From assembly GCA_014240055.1 (NCBI GenBank), contig JAAZXP010000001.1:1-64000 (forward strand): DNA of 64,000 bases, read 5' to 3'. The notes under the pieces were generated by a model that did not search any database, was not told where the DNA came from, and saw only the letters and a list, made by a program, of their open reading frames with translations. This DNA comes from Methanobacteriota archaeon (lineage in GTDB: Archaea; Thermoplasmatota; Poseidoniia; MGIII; CG-Epi1). Positions 43,109-53,200 of this stretch are shown piece by piece (within the stretch, counting starts at the first letter, position 1; every line of letters starts with the position of its first letter). A program made the position numbers and the translations under genes.

Positions 43109-46100
43109 TTAATTAGGCTTCCTGTGTTTTAAAACGGAAATTCCGATTATTATTACTGAAACTGTAATAAAATTAGGATATGGTAAAATACTAGATTTAA
43201 CTTTAGCTTTGAAACTGGCCTCTTTTGTCATGTTATTGTTATCTTGAACAATTTCTCCGTTTAAGACCGAAGCTATTACTTCAAATTCATGATATCCTGG
43301 AAGTGCGACCCATTCATAATTGAAAGCTTTAGTTTCCTCGGCTTTAATGCTGTATTCCCAAGTTTTAACAATTTCATCATCTATCAATAAGTTAACAGTA
43401 CCTATGGCTGTATCTCCATTGTATAACACAGATTGGTATGTCTCATTATAATTTTTTAAGACAAATTCAATATTCTGTGTCTTACCTCTTTCTTTAGTTC
43501 CTTTAATGTCTAATGATTCAACGTATATATCTGCCCAGCCTAATACTTCAACAGTACTAGTGTTTGTTCTATAATTTCCTTTTTGATCCATTAATTCGTA
43601 GTCTAAGACTAGGGTTCCAGTATATTCCATTTCGACTATTAAATTAAAATTCGAGCCTTGTTCATCATATGACAATTCAGTTCTCTTATTTCCCTCATAA
43701 TCATATACTGTAATAGTTAAGAAGTTGATATAAGCTTCGCTTTCTTCATCATAAGCATTTAAGTATATTTCAAAATCTTGTCCATATCTCGGATTAGAAG
43801 GGTGTGTGTTCAATACACCCCATGGTTTGTAGTCTGCATAAAATTCAGTTTCATAGTAATTGCTTCCCACAGGATTTTGATTAACAGTCAGTCCTAAAGT
43901 GTGAAATCCTCCAGTTTCAATTAATATTGAAATTATTTCATTGTTTCCAGCTAGTTCAAGGCCGTCGAGAGTCCATGTATATTCAATATTTATTCCAGAT
44001 GAGTTTGAAGCATCAAATGAAATCCAATCGCCCTCATTAATTAATGGATTAAAATCGAAATTTGAAAACGGATTATTGTAAACATTAATAGTAACTGTGA
44101 AAACGGAGGTCCACAGTTCTGTGTCGGTATTTCGCCCGGAACAGTTCAGTAGATATGTTCCAGCTTCATTAGCCATGAAAGTGAATGAACTATTTGTTTC
44201 ATGATTTCCACTCTCTATACTTGTTAAATCAGAATCGGTTGTATTCGGATAAACATTCCATCTGTAGAGATCAATTTCACCCCAGCTTGAAATGCTTTGA
44301 AATATAAATGGTTCCCCAGTTACCAAGTCAATTTCTGCAACCTGTATTGAGAGTGTAGGGACCTCAACAGCTTCGATGTAAAATACTACTGTGTTTTCTC
44401 CCCCTCTTTGGTCAATTACTCTTAATTCAAGTTCATGGTTCCCAACAGGTAATGAGATTTCTATTATTTCACCATTAAATTCCTGCAGATTGTATTCCCA
44501 GAAATATTCCAGAGAGTCATTTTCAGTATCAGTAGTGGCACCTCCATCAACTTCAATAAGTCTTTCAGATGGTATTTTCCACATATAAATATCAAGTTTC
44601 ATCCCTTCCTCAATATGTATGTCTGGCTGAGGGGGTGAGTTTTCAACTATAATGTTTTTTACTGTAGAATTTATTCCACTTTGATCGTCAGTTGTGTAGA
44701 GGGTAATTGTATAATTGCCTGGCAATGCAAAGCGATGTTCAGGGGATTGTAATATTGACATTTCCCCATCGCCAAAATCCCACAGCCATTCTTCTATTTC
44801 ACCATCATCATCATATGATAAATCTGTAAAAGTAAAGGTGGTTCGAGTGTCTCCTTCTTGAGGATTCAATTCAAAGTCTACAATAGGTAATTTATTTATT
44901 ACTTCTATCAAATAATAGACTGTAGTTATATCACTTAGATCATCGATTAATTTCAGAGATACATTGTACATTCCTGAATTCTTATATTCATGATCAGTTG
45001 TAGCCATATTTGAGGTGTATCCGTCATCAAAATTCCATTGGTAAAATTCAACTTCCCCATCAACATCATATGAATCTGAAGCATCAAATGCAATTTCTTC
45101 TCCCAGCATAATTACTAGTTTCGAAATTTGTACAACAGGAATTGGTCTTTTATTAACAAATATATTTAATATGACTGAGTCTTCAAGTCCATTGTTATCT
45201 CTTACAGTTAGTATAACATCATAGCTCCCGTTCTCATTAAAACTATGAGTTGGATTCTCAGTATATGCAAACTTCCCATCTCCAAAGTTCCAAGTATAAT
45301 TCACAATGTTTCCATCTTCATCCCAGGATTCATCTCCATAAAATTGTAGTTCTGTACCTTCAGCAATAACAGCTTCATCCGCATCAGCTATTGCATGAGG
45401 TTTAGATAGGAAGCTAATGTCTAGAATAATGTTATCTCCGTCAACCTCAATATTCTCAATTTTCCATCCAGATTCAGTTTCATTGTATGCTAATGAATTT
45501 GGATAAGTATCTTTACTAAAAGATCCCGAAGTGTATGGGTCGCTATCGTCACCTCTATTCGCTCCAGAATCTAAATCGTCATCTCCATCAGCTTCCTCTA
45601 AATCCATTCCTTTGTGCTCTTCATCATTATTAACTGTGTTAGAATTCCATTTAGACTCCATAATTTCTTCATCAATATGCCAAATTAGAAGTCCTTCACC
45701 AGGAAGATAAGTATCATATTTTGTTTGTTGTCGATTTTCAAGCAAAAAGTATTGCTTTGATTCAGACCAATTTCCAGGTATAGGGAGTTTGTAGATTTTC
45801 CCACCTTCTGAAACGGGTTCAATAACGAAATTTGTTACGTCATCTTCGATGAGTATAGGTTCTTCCCATCCTAACCAGTATCTAGAAAAAGCACTGAAAT
45901 AAACTGGAGTTTCTCCGTTGTTTCCCCAAGAACCTGCAGCCATAACGGCCCAATTACCAGACCCTTCTGATGATCCATCAGTATCATAGAAATCAGGTAA
46001 TCCTAGTTCATGTCCAAATTCATGGCACCAAACACCCAAAGGATTTCTTTCACCACCGGATTCTTGATATTCAGGTACTTGAGTGATTTTTCTGACTACG

Positions 46101-46585
46101 TAATCGTCACCATTTTCATCTTCATCATCGGTATTTATCGTAATGCTTGGCCAATGTGCTGACCAAATATCATCGTTGTCACCCGTGGATTCTCCACCAG
46201 GCCCAGAGTGAATTGCAATGACTGCATCAAAATCAGGATAGTAGATATCATCGTCTGCAATTTCCACACTGTCTCTCACAAAGCTATTTCCACTTGAATA
46301 TTCAGCAGCATTTCCATCAAGAGTATATGGACCAAAAACTTCACCTTGAATGTTTAGAGAACTTCCTGAAACTTCGTCAAAGTAGTCCCACATAGAATTT
46401 GAGCTAGCAAATGCAATATCTTCAAAATAATCTTGGTCATGATCGGTTTGAAATTCTTGATCTTCAAATCCCGACATAATAAATGCTATCTCAATGGTAC
46501 CAGTACTAGGTGCAGCTTCTGTATCCATTACAACAAATAATGATAAAATTAATAATCCAGCTAGGAGTTGTAATCTTTGAGTCAT
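43109..46585 (-). CDS. Secreted M6-family metalloprotease with PKD repeats and C-terminal anchor
   Basis: This 1158-residue protein has a signal peptide (hydrophobic run near residues 7-24), and the zinc motif HEFGHELGLPDFYD at residues 188-201 typical of M6/immune inhibitor A proteases. Three clear PKD repeats follow at roughly residues 400-620 (NFGDGKFAYTENPTHSF, NFDDGYTSN and DFGDGEMSILQSPEHRF), with further beta-sandwich repeats and a CARDB-like region. The C-terminus is LPYPNFITVSVIIIGISVL plus KHRKPN, a helix with a basic tail. It is probably a cell-bound protease that degrades protein outside the cell. It sits between squalene synthase and sepF. Confidence 0.93.
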   Translation of the reverse strand: MTQRLQLLAGLLILSLFVVMDTEAAPSTGTIEIAFIMSGFEDQEFQTDHDQDYFEDIAFASSNSMWDYFDEVSGSSLNIQGEVFGPYTLDGNAAEYSSGNSFVRDSVEIADDDIYYPDFDAVIAIHSGPGGESTGDNDDIWSAHWPSITINTDDEDENGDDYVVRKITQVPEYQESGGERNPLGVWCHEFGHELGLPDFYDTDGSSEGSGNWAVMAAGSWGNNGETPVYFSAFSRYWLGWEEPILIEDDVTNFVIEPVSEGGKIYKLPIPGNWSESKQYFLLENRQQTKYDTYLPGEGLLIWHIDEEIMESKWNSNTVNNDEEHKGMDLEEADGDDDLDSGANRGDDSDPYTSGSFSKDTYPNSLAYNETESGWKIENIEVDGDNIILDISFLSKPHAIADADEAVIAEGTELQFYGDESWDEDGNIVNYTWNFGDGKFAYTENPTHSFNENGSYDVILTVRDNNGLEDSVILNIFVNKRPIPVVQISKLVIMLGEEIAFDASDSYDVDGEVEFYQWNFDDGYTSNMATTDHEYKNSGMYNVSLKLIDDLSDITTVYYLIEVINKLPIVDFELNPQEGDTRTTFTFTDLSYDDDGEIEEWLWDFGDGEMSILQSPEHRFALPGNYTITLYTTDDQSGINSTVKNIIVENSPPQPDIHIEEGMKLDIYMWKIPSERLIEVDGGATTDTENDSLEYFWEYNLQEFNGEIIEISLPVGNHELELRVIDQRGGENTVVFYIEAVEVPTLSIQVAEIDLVTGEPFIFQSISSWGEIDLYRWNVYPNTTDSDLTSIESGNHETNSSFTFMANEAGTYLLNCSGRNTDTELWTSVFTVTINVYNNPFSNFDFNPLINEGDWISFDASNSSGINIEYTWTLDGLELAGNNEIISILIETGGFHTLGLTVNQNPVGSNYYETEFYADYKPWGVLNTHPSNPRYGQDFEIYLNAYDEESEAYINFLTITVYDYEGNKRTELSYDEQGSNFNLIVEMEYTGTLVLDYELMDQKGNYRTNTSTVEVLGWADIYVESLDIKGTKERGKTQNIEFVLKNYNETYQSVLYNGDTAIGTVNLLIDDEIVKTWEYSIKAEETKAFNYEWVALPGYHEFEVIASVLNGEIVQDNNNMTKEASFKAKVKSSILPYPNFITVSVIIIGISVLKHRKPN

Positions 46586-46618
46586 TATTAGAGAATGTTC
46601 AAGAGGAGATATTAAGGT

Positions 46619-47635
46619 TCAGTCAGAAACAAATCCCAATGGATCAGAAAGAATATTGTCTCTAGCCTCATGTGTGATTTTAACTGGCTTTTCACCATAA
46701 AATACTTCATTGTTATTTCTCATGGTTTCCAAAGTACCGACTCCCATTGCAAAGTTAACTGCAGCTCCAGCTCTGAAACCTGCATACTCATCTGGTATTG
46801 CATTTAGATATTCTTTAACAGGTTCGATATGTTGGCATGCATTATCAAGCATTGCATCTAACATTGCCATAGATTGTTTTTCATATTCAGGTTTTAGAAG
46901 ATCAGCAGGCACTAGGTTGTGTTTTTCAAATAAAAACCCGGGCCAGAAAATTTTTTCATTATCTAAAATATCTTCTCTATAATCTCTAATGATATTGACT
47001 TTTTGGAGAAATAGTCCAAAATCTCTTTCGTTATCTCTTAGTATAGCTGAATTTTCATTGGAGAGGTCTTTAGATCTAGTTCTAATAAGTTCAGTCAGAA
47101 ATCCAGAAGGCGTTCCTGCAACATAGTAGCAGTATTCGTTCAAATCTTCGAATGAATATACTTCTTGTCTTAGGAATTTTTGCATTCCAAAGTTCATTTC
47201 CTTTAACCATCTAACCATGCACTCTTTCGTGCGTTCATCAAAGCTGTCATGCACTGTGAGAATACTTTCCATGTTCTTTACTAAATCACGATATTTGGGA
47301 TTGGCTACCATCTCGTCGGCTGAATCAACTAGGGTTTTAGCTTTTTCTTTAGCAGAAAGACTGCTTGGACTTTCCAAAACTTCCATTAGTAAATTCATAG
47401 AATGAATTCTTTCTTCCAAAGTTATTTCTCTTCTTCCAATATCGTCTTCGAAAGTGTCTAGTATTCTAGCTTCTAAATAGCCTACCATAATGGGGCCTAA
47501 AATATTATTTTCAACTAGGGGAATAGTTAAGGCAAATGAACGGGAAACTGATTGAAGTGCACCTTTACAGTAATCCATACTCTCTTGGAGTAATTCTCCA
47601 GTTTTGCTCTTGACTGCACCGTACAATGATGGCAT
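46619..47635 (-). CDS. Squalene synthase-like trans-isoprenyl diphosphate synthase
   Basis: This 338-residue protein has SRSFALTIPLVE near the N-terminus, the first Asp motif YLEARILDTFEDD and the second LFLQKVNIIRDYREDI, with YCYYVAGTPSGFLTEL between them. The LFLQKxNIIRDYxED and YCxYVAG blocks resemble eukaryotic-type squalene synthase more than phytoene synthase. It would join two farnesyl diphosphates to squalene. A phytoene or related product cannot be excluded. It is first in a run with the M6 protease, sepF and the lysine dehydrogenase-like gene, and diverges from the HAD gene. Confidence 0.85.
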   Translation of the reverse strand: MPSLYGAVKSKTGELLQESMDYCKGALQSVSRSFALTIPLVENNILGPIMVGYLEARILDTFEDDIGRREITLEERIHSMNLLMEVLESPSSLSAKEKAKTLVDSADEMVANPKYRDLVKNMESILTVHDSFDERTKECMVRWLKEMNFGMQKFLRQEVYSFEDLNEYCYYVAGTPSGFLTELIRTRSKDLSNENSAILRDNERDFGLFLQKVNIIRDYREDILDNEKIFWPGFLFEKHNLVPADLLKPEYEKQSMAMLDAMLDNACQHIEPVKEYLNAIPDEYAGFRAGAAVNFAMGVGTLETMRNNNEVFYGEKPVKITHEARDNILSDPLGFVSD

Positions 47636-47702
47636 ATTAAGCTCCTATTCGGACTCCTTAAATTGACGAAGTATATTTAAAACTAGGTTTTTGTAAGGAT
47701 AT

Positions 47703-48473
47703 ATGCTTCCATTAACTGATATGAGTACAGAAGAATCTCATAATATTAAAGCTATTTTATTTGATTTGGATGGTACTTTTGTTAATAGCGATGAATTGAA
47801 AAGTAAGGCCTATAGTTCGTTAGAAACTATCCGTGAAAAAGGATTGAAGACAATAGCAGTAACAGGAAGACCTGCAGGTTGGTGTGATTTAATTTCTAGA
47901 TGGTGGCCAGTTGATGCAGTCGTTGGAGAAAATGGAGCCTTTTACTTTTATAAAAGGGGAGATCAGATAATACGCAAAACATTTTATGATTCGGAAGTAC
48001 AACATGCTAATAGAGTCAAGTTAGATTTATTATTTGAGAAATTACGAGTCCGTTTTCCCAGCATTAAGGTAGCTTCAGATCAGTCCTTTCGACAATGGGA
48101 TTTAGCAATTGATGTTGCTGAAGAGGTTCGAGTATCTAAGAAAGAAATTATAGAAATAGTAAATTTTGCAGAAGCAGAGGGTGCTTGTACTGCCATATCT
48201 AATATTCATATCAACATATGGTTTGGAAATTATACCAAAGAGCAGATGTCCTTGAAAGTTATTAGGAAACTAGACTTGAATAGTAAGAATATATTGTATA
48301 TTGGAGATTCTCCTAATGATTCGCCTATGTTCAATTGTTTTGATTCTACAGTAGGGGTGAGTTCAGTAATCAATTATGAAGGCTTAATGAAAACATACCC
48401 TAAATATATAACTAAGAATGACGAAGGTAACGGTTTTGTGGAATTAATTGACTTTCTCATTTCGACCAGGTAA
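47703..48473 (+). CDS. HAD-superfamily phosphatase, subclass IIB
   Basis: This 256-residue protein has HAD motifs: FDLDGTFVNS (I), AVTGRP (II) and YIGDSPNDSPMF (IV), with a cap of the C2/Cof type. It is likely a sugar- or nucleotide-phosphate phosphatase; the substrate is not visible. A TATA-like TATATTTAAA lies about 25-30 bases before ATG 47703, matching a leaderless transcript. It overlaps the 3' end of the dCTP deaminase/dUTPase gene (convergent). Confidence 0.85.
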   Translation: MLPLTDMSTEESHNIKAILFDLDGTFVNSDELKSKAYSSLETIREKGLKTIAVTGRPAGWCDLISRWWPVDAVVGENGAFYFYKRGDQIIRKTFYDSEVQHANRVKLDLLFEKLRVRFPSIKVASDQSFRQWDLAIDVAEEVRVSKKEIIEIVNFAEAEGACTAISNIHINIWFGNYTKEQMSLKVIRKLDLNSKNILYIGDSPNDSPMFNCFDSTVGVSSVINYEGLMKTYPKYITKNDEGNGFVELIDFLISTR

Positions 48474-48933
48474 TACCTTCTTGATTTTGGTAATTCCCAC
48501 TTCTTTCTGAATATAGAGATTTGGCAGAGCTAGACATCATTTCAAAAACCATTTGTGCAAAGGTTTCTCCTATATTTAATTCAACATCCTCGCTACCAGA
48601 ATTAAAACCCAGCAAAGTCAAAGTTCCATTGAATCCAGAATCAATTTTACCAAAACTGCATATTATTCCCTTTCTAGCCCAGCTGGTTCGAAGCCACAAT
48701 TGCGCACAAAGATTAGAACCACATTCAATACGCTCTTTTGTTGAAACTGCAAATCTTTTTCCTGGAGGAATAAGAAGACTTCCTCTAGAGGTTTTCTGTT
48801 CATTAGGGATTTCAACTTCATCAATTGTCAAGTCATATCCGTTTGGCGTTAGATTTTGTTCGTTAAAAGGCACTATATTCAATTCTTTAGCATTAATTGC
48901 AGATATGATAGCTTCATCAGACAGTATTGCCAT
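48457..48933 (-). CDS. dCTP deaminase/dUTPase-family protein
   Basis: This 158-residue protein belongs to the trimeric dUTPase/Dcd fold: NGYDLTI, LRTSWARKGI, the substrate strand GKIDSGFNGTLTLLGFNSG and GETFAQMVFE, ending with NYQNQEGITW. In dCTP deaminases the strand after the Asp carries a catalytic Glu (ITLEF-like). Here the site reads TLTLLGF with no Glu. So deamination is doubtful and dUTP hydrolysis or another role is more likely. It starts with an ATG at 48933 directly after HMG-CoA reductase (one-base overlap). Confidence 0.8.
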   Translation of the reverse strand: MAILSDEAIISAINAKELNIVPFNEQNLTPNGYDLTIDEVEIPNEQKTSRGSLLIPPGKRFAVSTKERIECGSNLCAQLWLRTSWARKGIICSFGKIDSGFNGTLTLLGFNSGSEDVELNIGETFAQMVFEMMSSSAKSLYSERSGNYQNQEGITWSK

Positions 48934-50207
48934 TATTTTCTTATTTCATTTAAGAACTTTTCAGCCATATCAGCTCTAACTTTACCCGAATTTTTCAGCA
49001 TTTCAGCCACTTTATCGATTTCATTTTTATTTGCCCCGGCTTGAACTGCTAAATTGCGAGCATGTAATCCCATGTGTCCTCTTTGTATCCCCTCTGAGGC
49101 TAAAGCTCTCAAGGCACCTAAATTCTGACATAATCCCACAGCACATATGACTTGTGAAAGTTCAGTAGCACCACCAGGTATCTTAACGTCTAATATTTTC
49201 ACACAGGCTTTTGCAGTAGGATGAGTTGATGTTGCTCCACCTACTAGCCCAATTGCCATAGGAAGTTCAATACTCCCCTTTAAGTCACCATTTTTTGTTT
49301 TTTCCCAAGTTGTGAAAGATGAATGTCCTTCTTTCCATTGGCCATAGGTATGTGCTCCAGCTTCAATAGCTCTCCAATCATTACCAGTAGCAATAACTAC
49401 AGGATCAATTCCATTCATAATTCCCTTATTATGTGTCGCAACTCTGAAAGGATCCGCACAGGCAAACGAGAATGCTTCAATAATTCCATCAACAACTTCT
49501 TCTCCACCTAAAAATTCAGCAGGCCATATGGCGCTTGCTCTTGATTTTCGATAGATTGCTAAATTAGAGATAATCCTAAGATATACTCTACCTCCAGTTA
49601 TAGTTTCCAACCTAGTAGCTACTGCTTCAGCCATTGTATTAACTGCATTAGCTCCCATTGCATCTCTACAATCTACTAATAGATGTGTTATCACCATTGG
49701 TCCAGTATCAGAATCTAGTACACGGACTTCAATGTCTTTACAACCTCCACCAAACTTAACTAGAATGGGGTCTTGTTCATTAGCTAGTTTTATTATTTCA
49801 TCTCTCTTTTTAATTATTTGCTTTTTTGCAGCAAATGGATCGTCCAAATTAACTAATTGAATTTGACCAATCATTACAGGATCATCAGAGTCAGCAGTAA
49901 TTCCTCCCATTTTCCGCGTTCCTTTAGCCATATGAGTAGCCGCAGCCACTACTGAAGGTTCTTCTAATGCCATAGGAACCATGTATTCCTTTTCATTTAC
50001 CATGAAATTTGCAGCGATACCCAGAGGAAGTGGAAAAGTTCCTACCACATTTTCTATCATTCGGTTAGCAGTTTCTTCTCCTAATGCACCATATCCACTT
50101 ATGGCATTTGTTTCTTCATCCGAAAGATTTGCAAATTCTTTAACAAATTCTAGTCTTTCAGATGGTTTTTTTTTGTAAAAACCGGGTACTTCCGAGCTCG
50201 GACTCAT
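48933..50207 (-). CDS. hmgA: HMG-CoA reductase, class II type
   Basis: This 424-residue enzyme reduces HMG-CoA to mevalonate, the entry to isoprenoid lipids. Class II features are visible: ENVVGTFPLPLGIAANF, DCRDAMGANAVNTM, ATHNKGIMNGID and GIQRGHMGLHARNLA with the catalytic His near the C-terminus. The class II enzyme is known from Archaeoglobus and Thermoplasmatota as well as bacteria. It precedes the dCTP deaminase/dUTPase gene with a one-base overlap. Confidence 0.93.
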   Translation of the reverse strand: MSPSSEVPGFYKKKPSERLEFVKEFANLSDEETNAISGYGALGEETANRMIENVVGTFPLPLGIAANFMVNEKEYMVPMALEEPSVVAAATHMAKGTRKMGGITADSDDPVMIGQIQLVNLDDPFAAKKQIIKKRDEIIKLANEQDPILVKFGGGCKDIEVRVLDSDTGPMVITHLLVDCRDAMGANAVNTMAEAVATRLETITGGRVYLRIISNLAIYRKSRASAIWPAEFLGGEEVVDGIIEAFSFACADPFRVATHNKGIMNGIDPVVIATGNDWRAIEAGAHTYGQWKEGHSSFTTWEKTKNGDLKGSIELPMAIGLVGGATSTHPTAKACVKILDVKIPGGATELSQVICAVGLCQNLGALRALASEGIQRGHMGLHARNLAVQAGANKNEIDKVAEMLKNSGKVRADMAEKFLNEIRK

Positions 50208-50247
50208 AATTAGGTAAGCAAGTATTCCTTAAAGATAGTTGTTCAAT

Positions 50248-53200
50248 TTAAAGAGGAGATTCGCCGATAGAACCACAATGAGGGCACATGATCTCTTTGT
50301 CGTCTCCTTTCCCTTTAAACACCTTTAAACAACCGGACTCACAGACGAATGAAACTTGTCTAGAGAATTCACTACCTGATATTACACTAAATGGTTCCTT
50401 ATACTCTTCACCATCTGAAGCTTCATCCATTTTTTCATAATCACCTTCTTGTTCAAATGTTTCTAGAGGTACTAATACCGATCCGTCATTAGCTACTGCA
50501 TCAGTTCCATTTTTCCTAAACAAATAATTTGCAGAAAACAAAGCTATTGAAATTAATACTACAGCTCCCCCTACATACGCATAAATTTCATTTTCAGTGC
50601 TATCTTCACCTATTACTTCATTAACGACTTCAGTTTCTATAAATATTTCTAAAAATTTATTTTCCATATCTGGATTAGTATATCCCATTCTGTCAATTGA
50701 TGTGATACGGTAGTAATGAAATCCAGCGCTCAAATTAACTAAATTATATTGAAGTTCATCAGTATTATTTGTGTCTACATTAGTTACTGAGATCCATTCA
50801 GTAGTAAAATTTCTTTTCGTTTCAATATGGAAACTTACTGCATCCAAAGGGCGTTTCCATTCTATAGTTACATTATTTCTTTCTTCAATAACAAAGTTAA
50901 CTTCAGTAACTGGTTCAGGAGGTCTTGTATCTACGGTAGTCATTAAATCAAAGCCTTGATAAACGATTGATATTGATGAATTTAGTGGAGGTAGGTATCC
51001 ATCGTCACCATCTCCAAACACAATTTTGGAATTAACGTAGTCCACCCAATATTGGTTTGCCGTCATTCCGGTGAGATCGGTTCCAGTAAACTCTTCTAAA
51101 CTTTTCTCGAAAATTCCATCTGCGTCTTCGTCAACACTAATGGCCATGTTTCGAATTTTACCAATCATGACTGGTTTTAGAGGATAAACTGGCAATTCGA
51201 TATTTCTATCTTCTTCAAAGATAATTGGTATGGTGAACTGATATGGTTCTCGGGAGTAATCATTCCCTGCTAAATCAAGAGGATTAATTCTAAAATAATA
51301 AGTTTTCCCATCTAACAAATTAATAATTGCGGATTCATTCTCCCAATTATTACTCCAAATTTCCCAGTCTAATTCTTCTTCATCATTTTCACTTATTTGG
51401 GCATATTCCAAAGTTATATTAGTTAAAATTTCATCAGAATGCAAAATACTGATAATTAAGTTTTCAGGACCAATAAAAGAATCTATAGGGTTTAATTTTA
51501 CATTAGGACTCAATCTATCAAAGGTAATTGTAACATCAGCCTCATTCTTTATTTCGATATTGCCAGCATAATCAACGGTTCGTGTTCTAATTTCAAATGT
51601 TGCATCTTTTGTTGGGGAAAACCAAAATTGGCCAGGAGAAGTAAAAGAACCAAAATCATTCCAAGTTAGATTTCCGACTTCTCGATATTCCACTAAGTAA
51701 GCTAGAATATCATAGGTCTGATTATTCTTCCATTGCAGAGTAACTCCATCTAAGTTGGTGAACTCAAAATCACCTTCTACTAGCCAAAGATTTGATTGAG
51801 GTAAATCTAAATCTATATTCATTTCAGTGTCGTAAGAGCCTTTATTTTCAATATTTCCAAGAGCATCTGTAGCAACAGACTTGAATCGATAAATAAGTCC
51901 ACTTTGACCGGTAAAATTCATGTTATTATTAGTATAGAATCCTAAAGAATTCCATTCACCTATAGTCCCACCATCTTTTTCTAAGTAATAAATCTCATAT
52001 CCTTCTAAATCATCGCAATCTGCTATACAGTTCCATTTAACTTCAAAAGTAGAATTATTACGGTAAAAACCTTCTTTAATAATACTTGAAGTAGGTGGTG
52101 TCGAATCTAAATAAATTGGAATTTCAATTAATTCAGTTTTGTAATTCCATAAGTTTGACTGCGGAAATGTTATCATAATCTCTTGATCAAACCATTGTGC
52201 ATTTTGTGGGTTATAAACTACACTAGCAATTATATTTTGGCCCTGGTTCAGATAATTGGTGTATACTTGGACTTCTTCATTCCAGTATTCAGCACCATGA
52301 CCGCCACCGCCATCTATATCACCAAAAACATAGATCCCATTAACATAATGATCTCCATAATTATTTGTTGCTGAACCGATACTCATAAATCCACCATCAA
52401 AAAGACTTATATCTGAAATATTCAACGTGTGCCTAAAGTAGGCATAATTATCCCCTTCCCAGAAAGTTTGGTATTCTATTCCATTCAAATTCTCATCACC
52501 AAATGGGGTTTTTCCATCGCTCCAGTCAGTATCATTAAAATCGAATTTCGTCCAATTAGTATTATTGAATAATTCTTCCGAGTTTGTTGAATTTATCCAT
52601 CTCCAATCCACATCATTATTAGCACCTCGGCTCAATAATGTTCTAGTTATTACGTAATCATGGGTGCTCACTACCATGAAAGAAAGATTGTAGAATCCGT
52701 CATCGTATGATTCAGGTATTGTGGCTGTCACCAACACATTCTGAGTTTGGCCAGGTTCAAGTAAGAAATTATTCGGAGTAAATAGGATGTTCCAGCTAGC
52801 AAAATTGGAGTCTGACTCTATTAAAGTTATATTGTCGGCTAGGTCTCCGTTATTGTTGACTTGAATTATCGAATTGACTATTCTACTTTGATTAATTAGT
52901 ACTAGATCTCCATCTAATGAGGTATTAAGTGAATAAATGGTTGTTGTCACGTTTAATAAAAAGTAGTTGTTAGTGAGATTAGTTTCATTACAATTACAAG
53001 AAAATGAAATATTTAATTGATTCAAGCCTTTTTTTGTAGGAATCCAATTGATAAATATTTGTCCATCAGAATTGTATGGCATTGTGTCAAAAAAATCACT
53101 ACTATTAGTCACATTATCAGAAGTGCTATTTAGAAAAACATTTTCAGCACTTTGATTTCCTTGATTACCTCCGTTGATTAGTATATTGACAGCATCGCCG

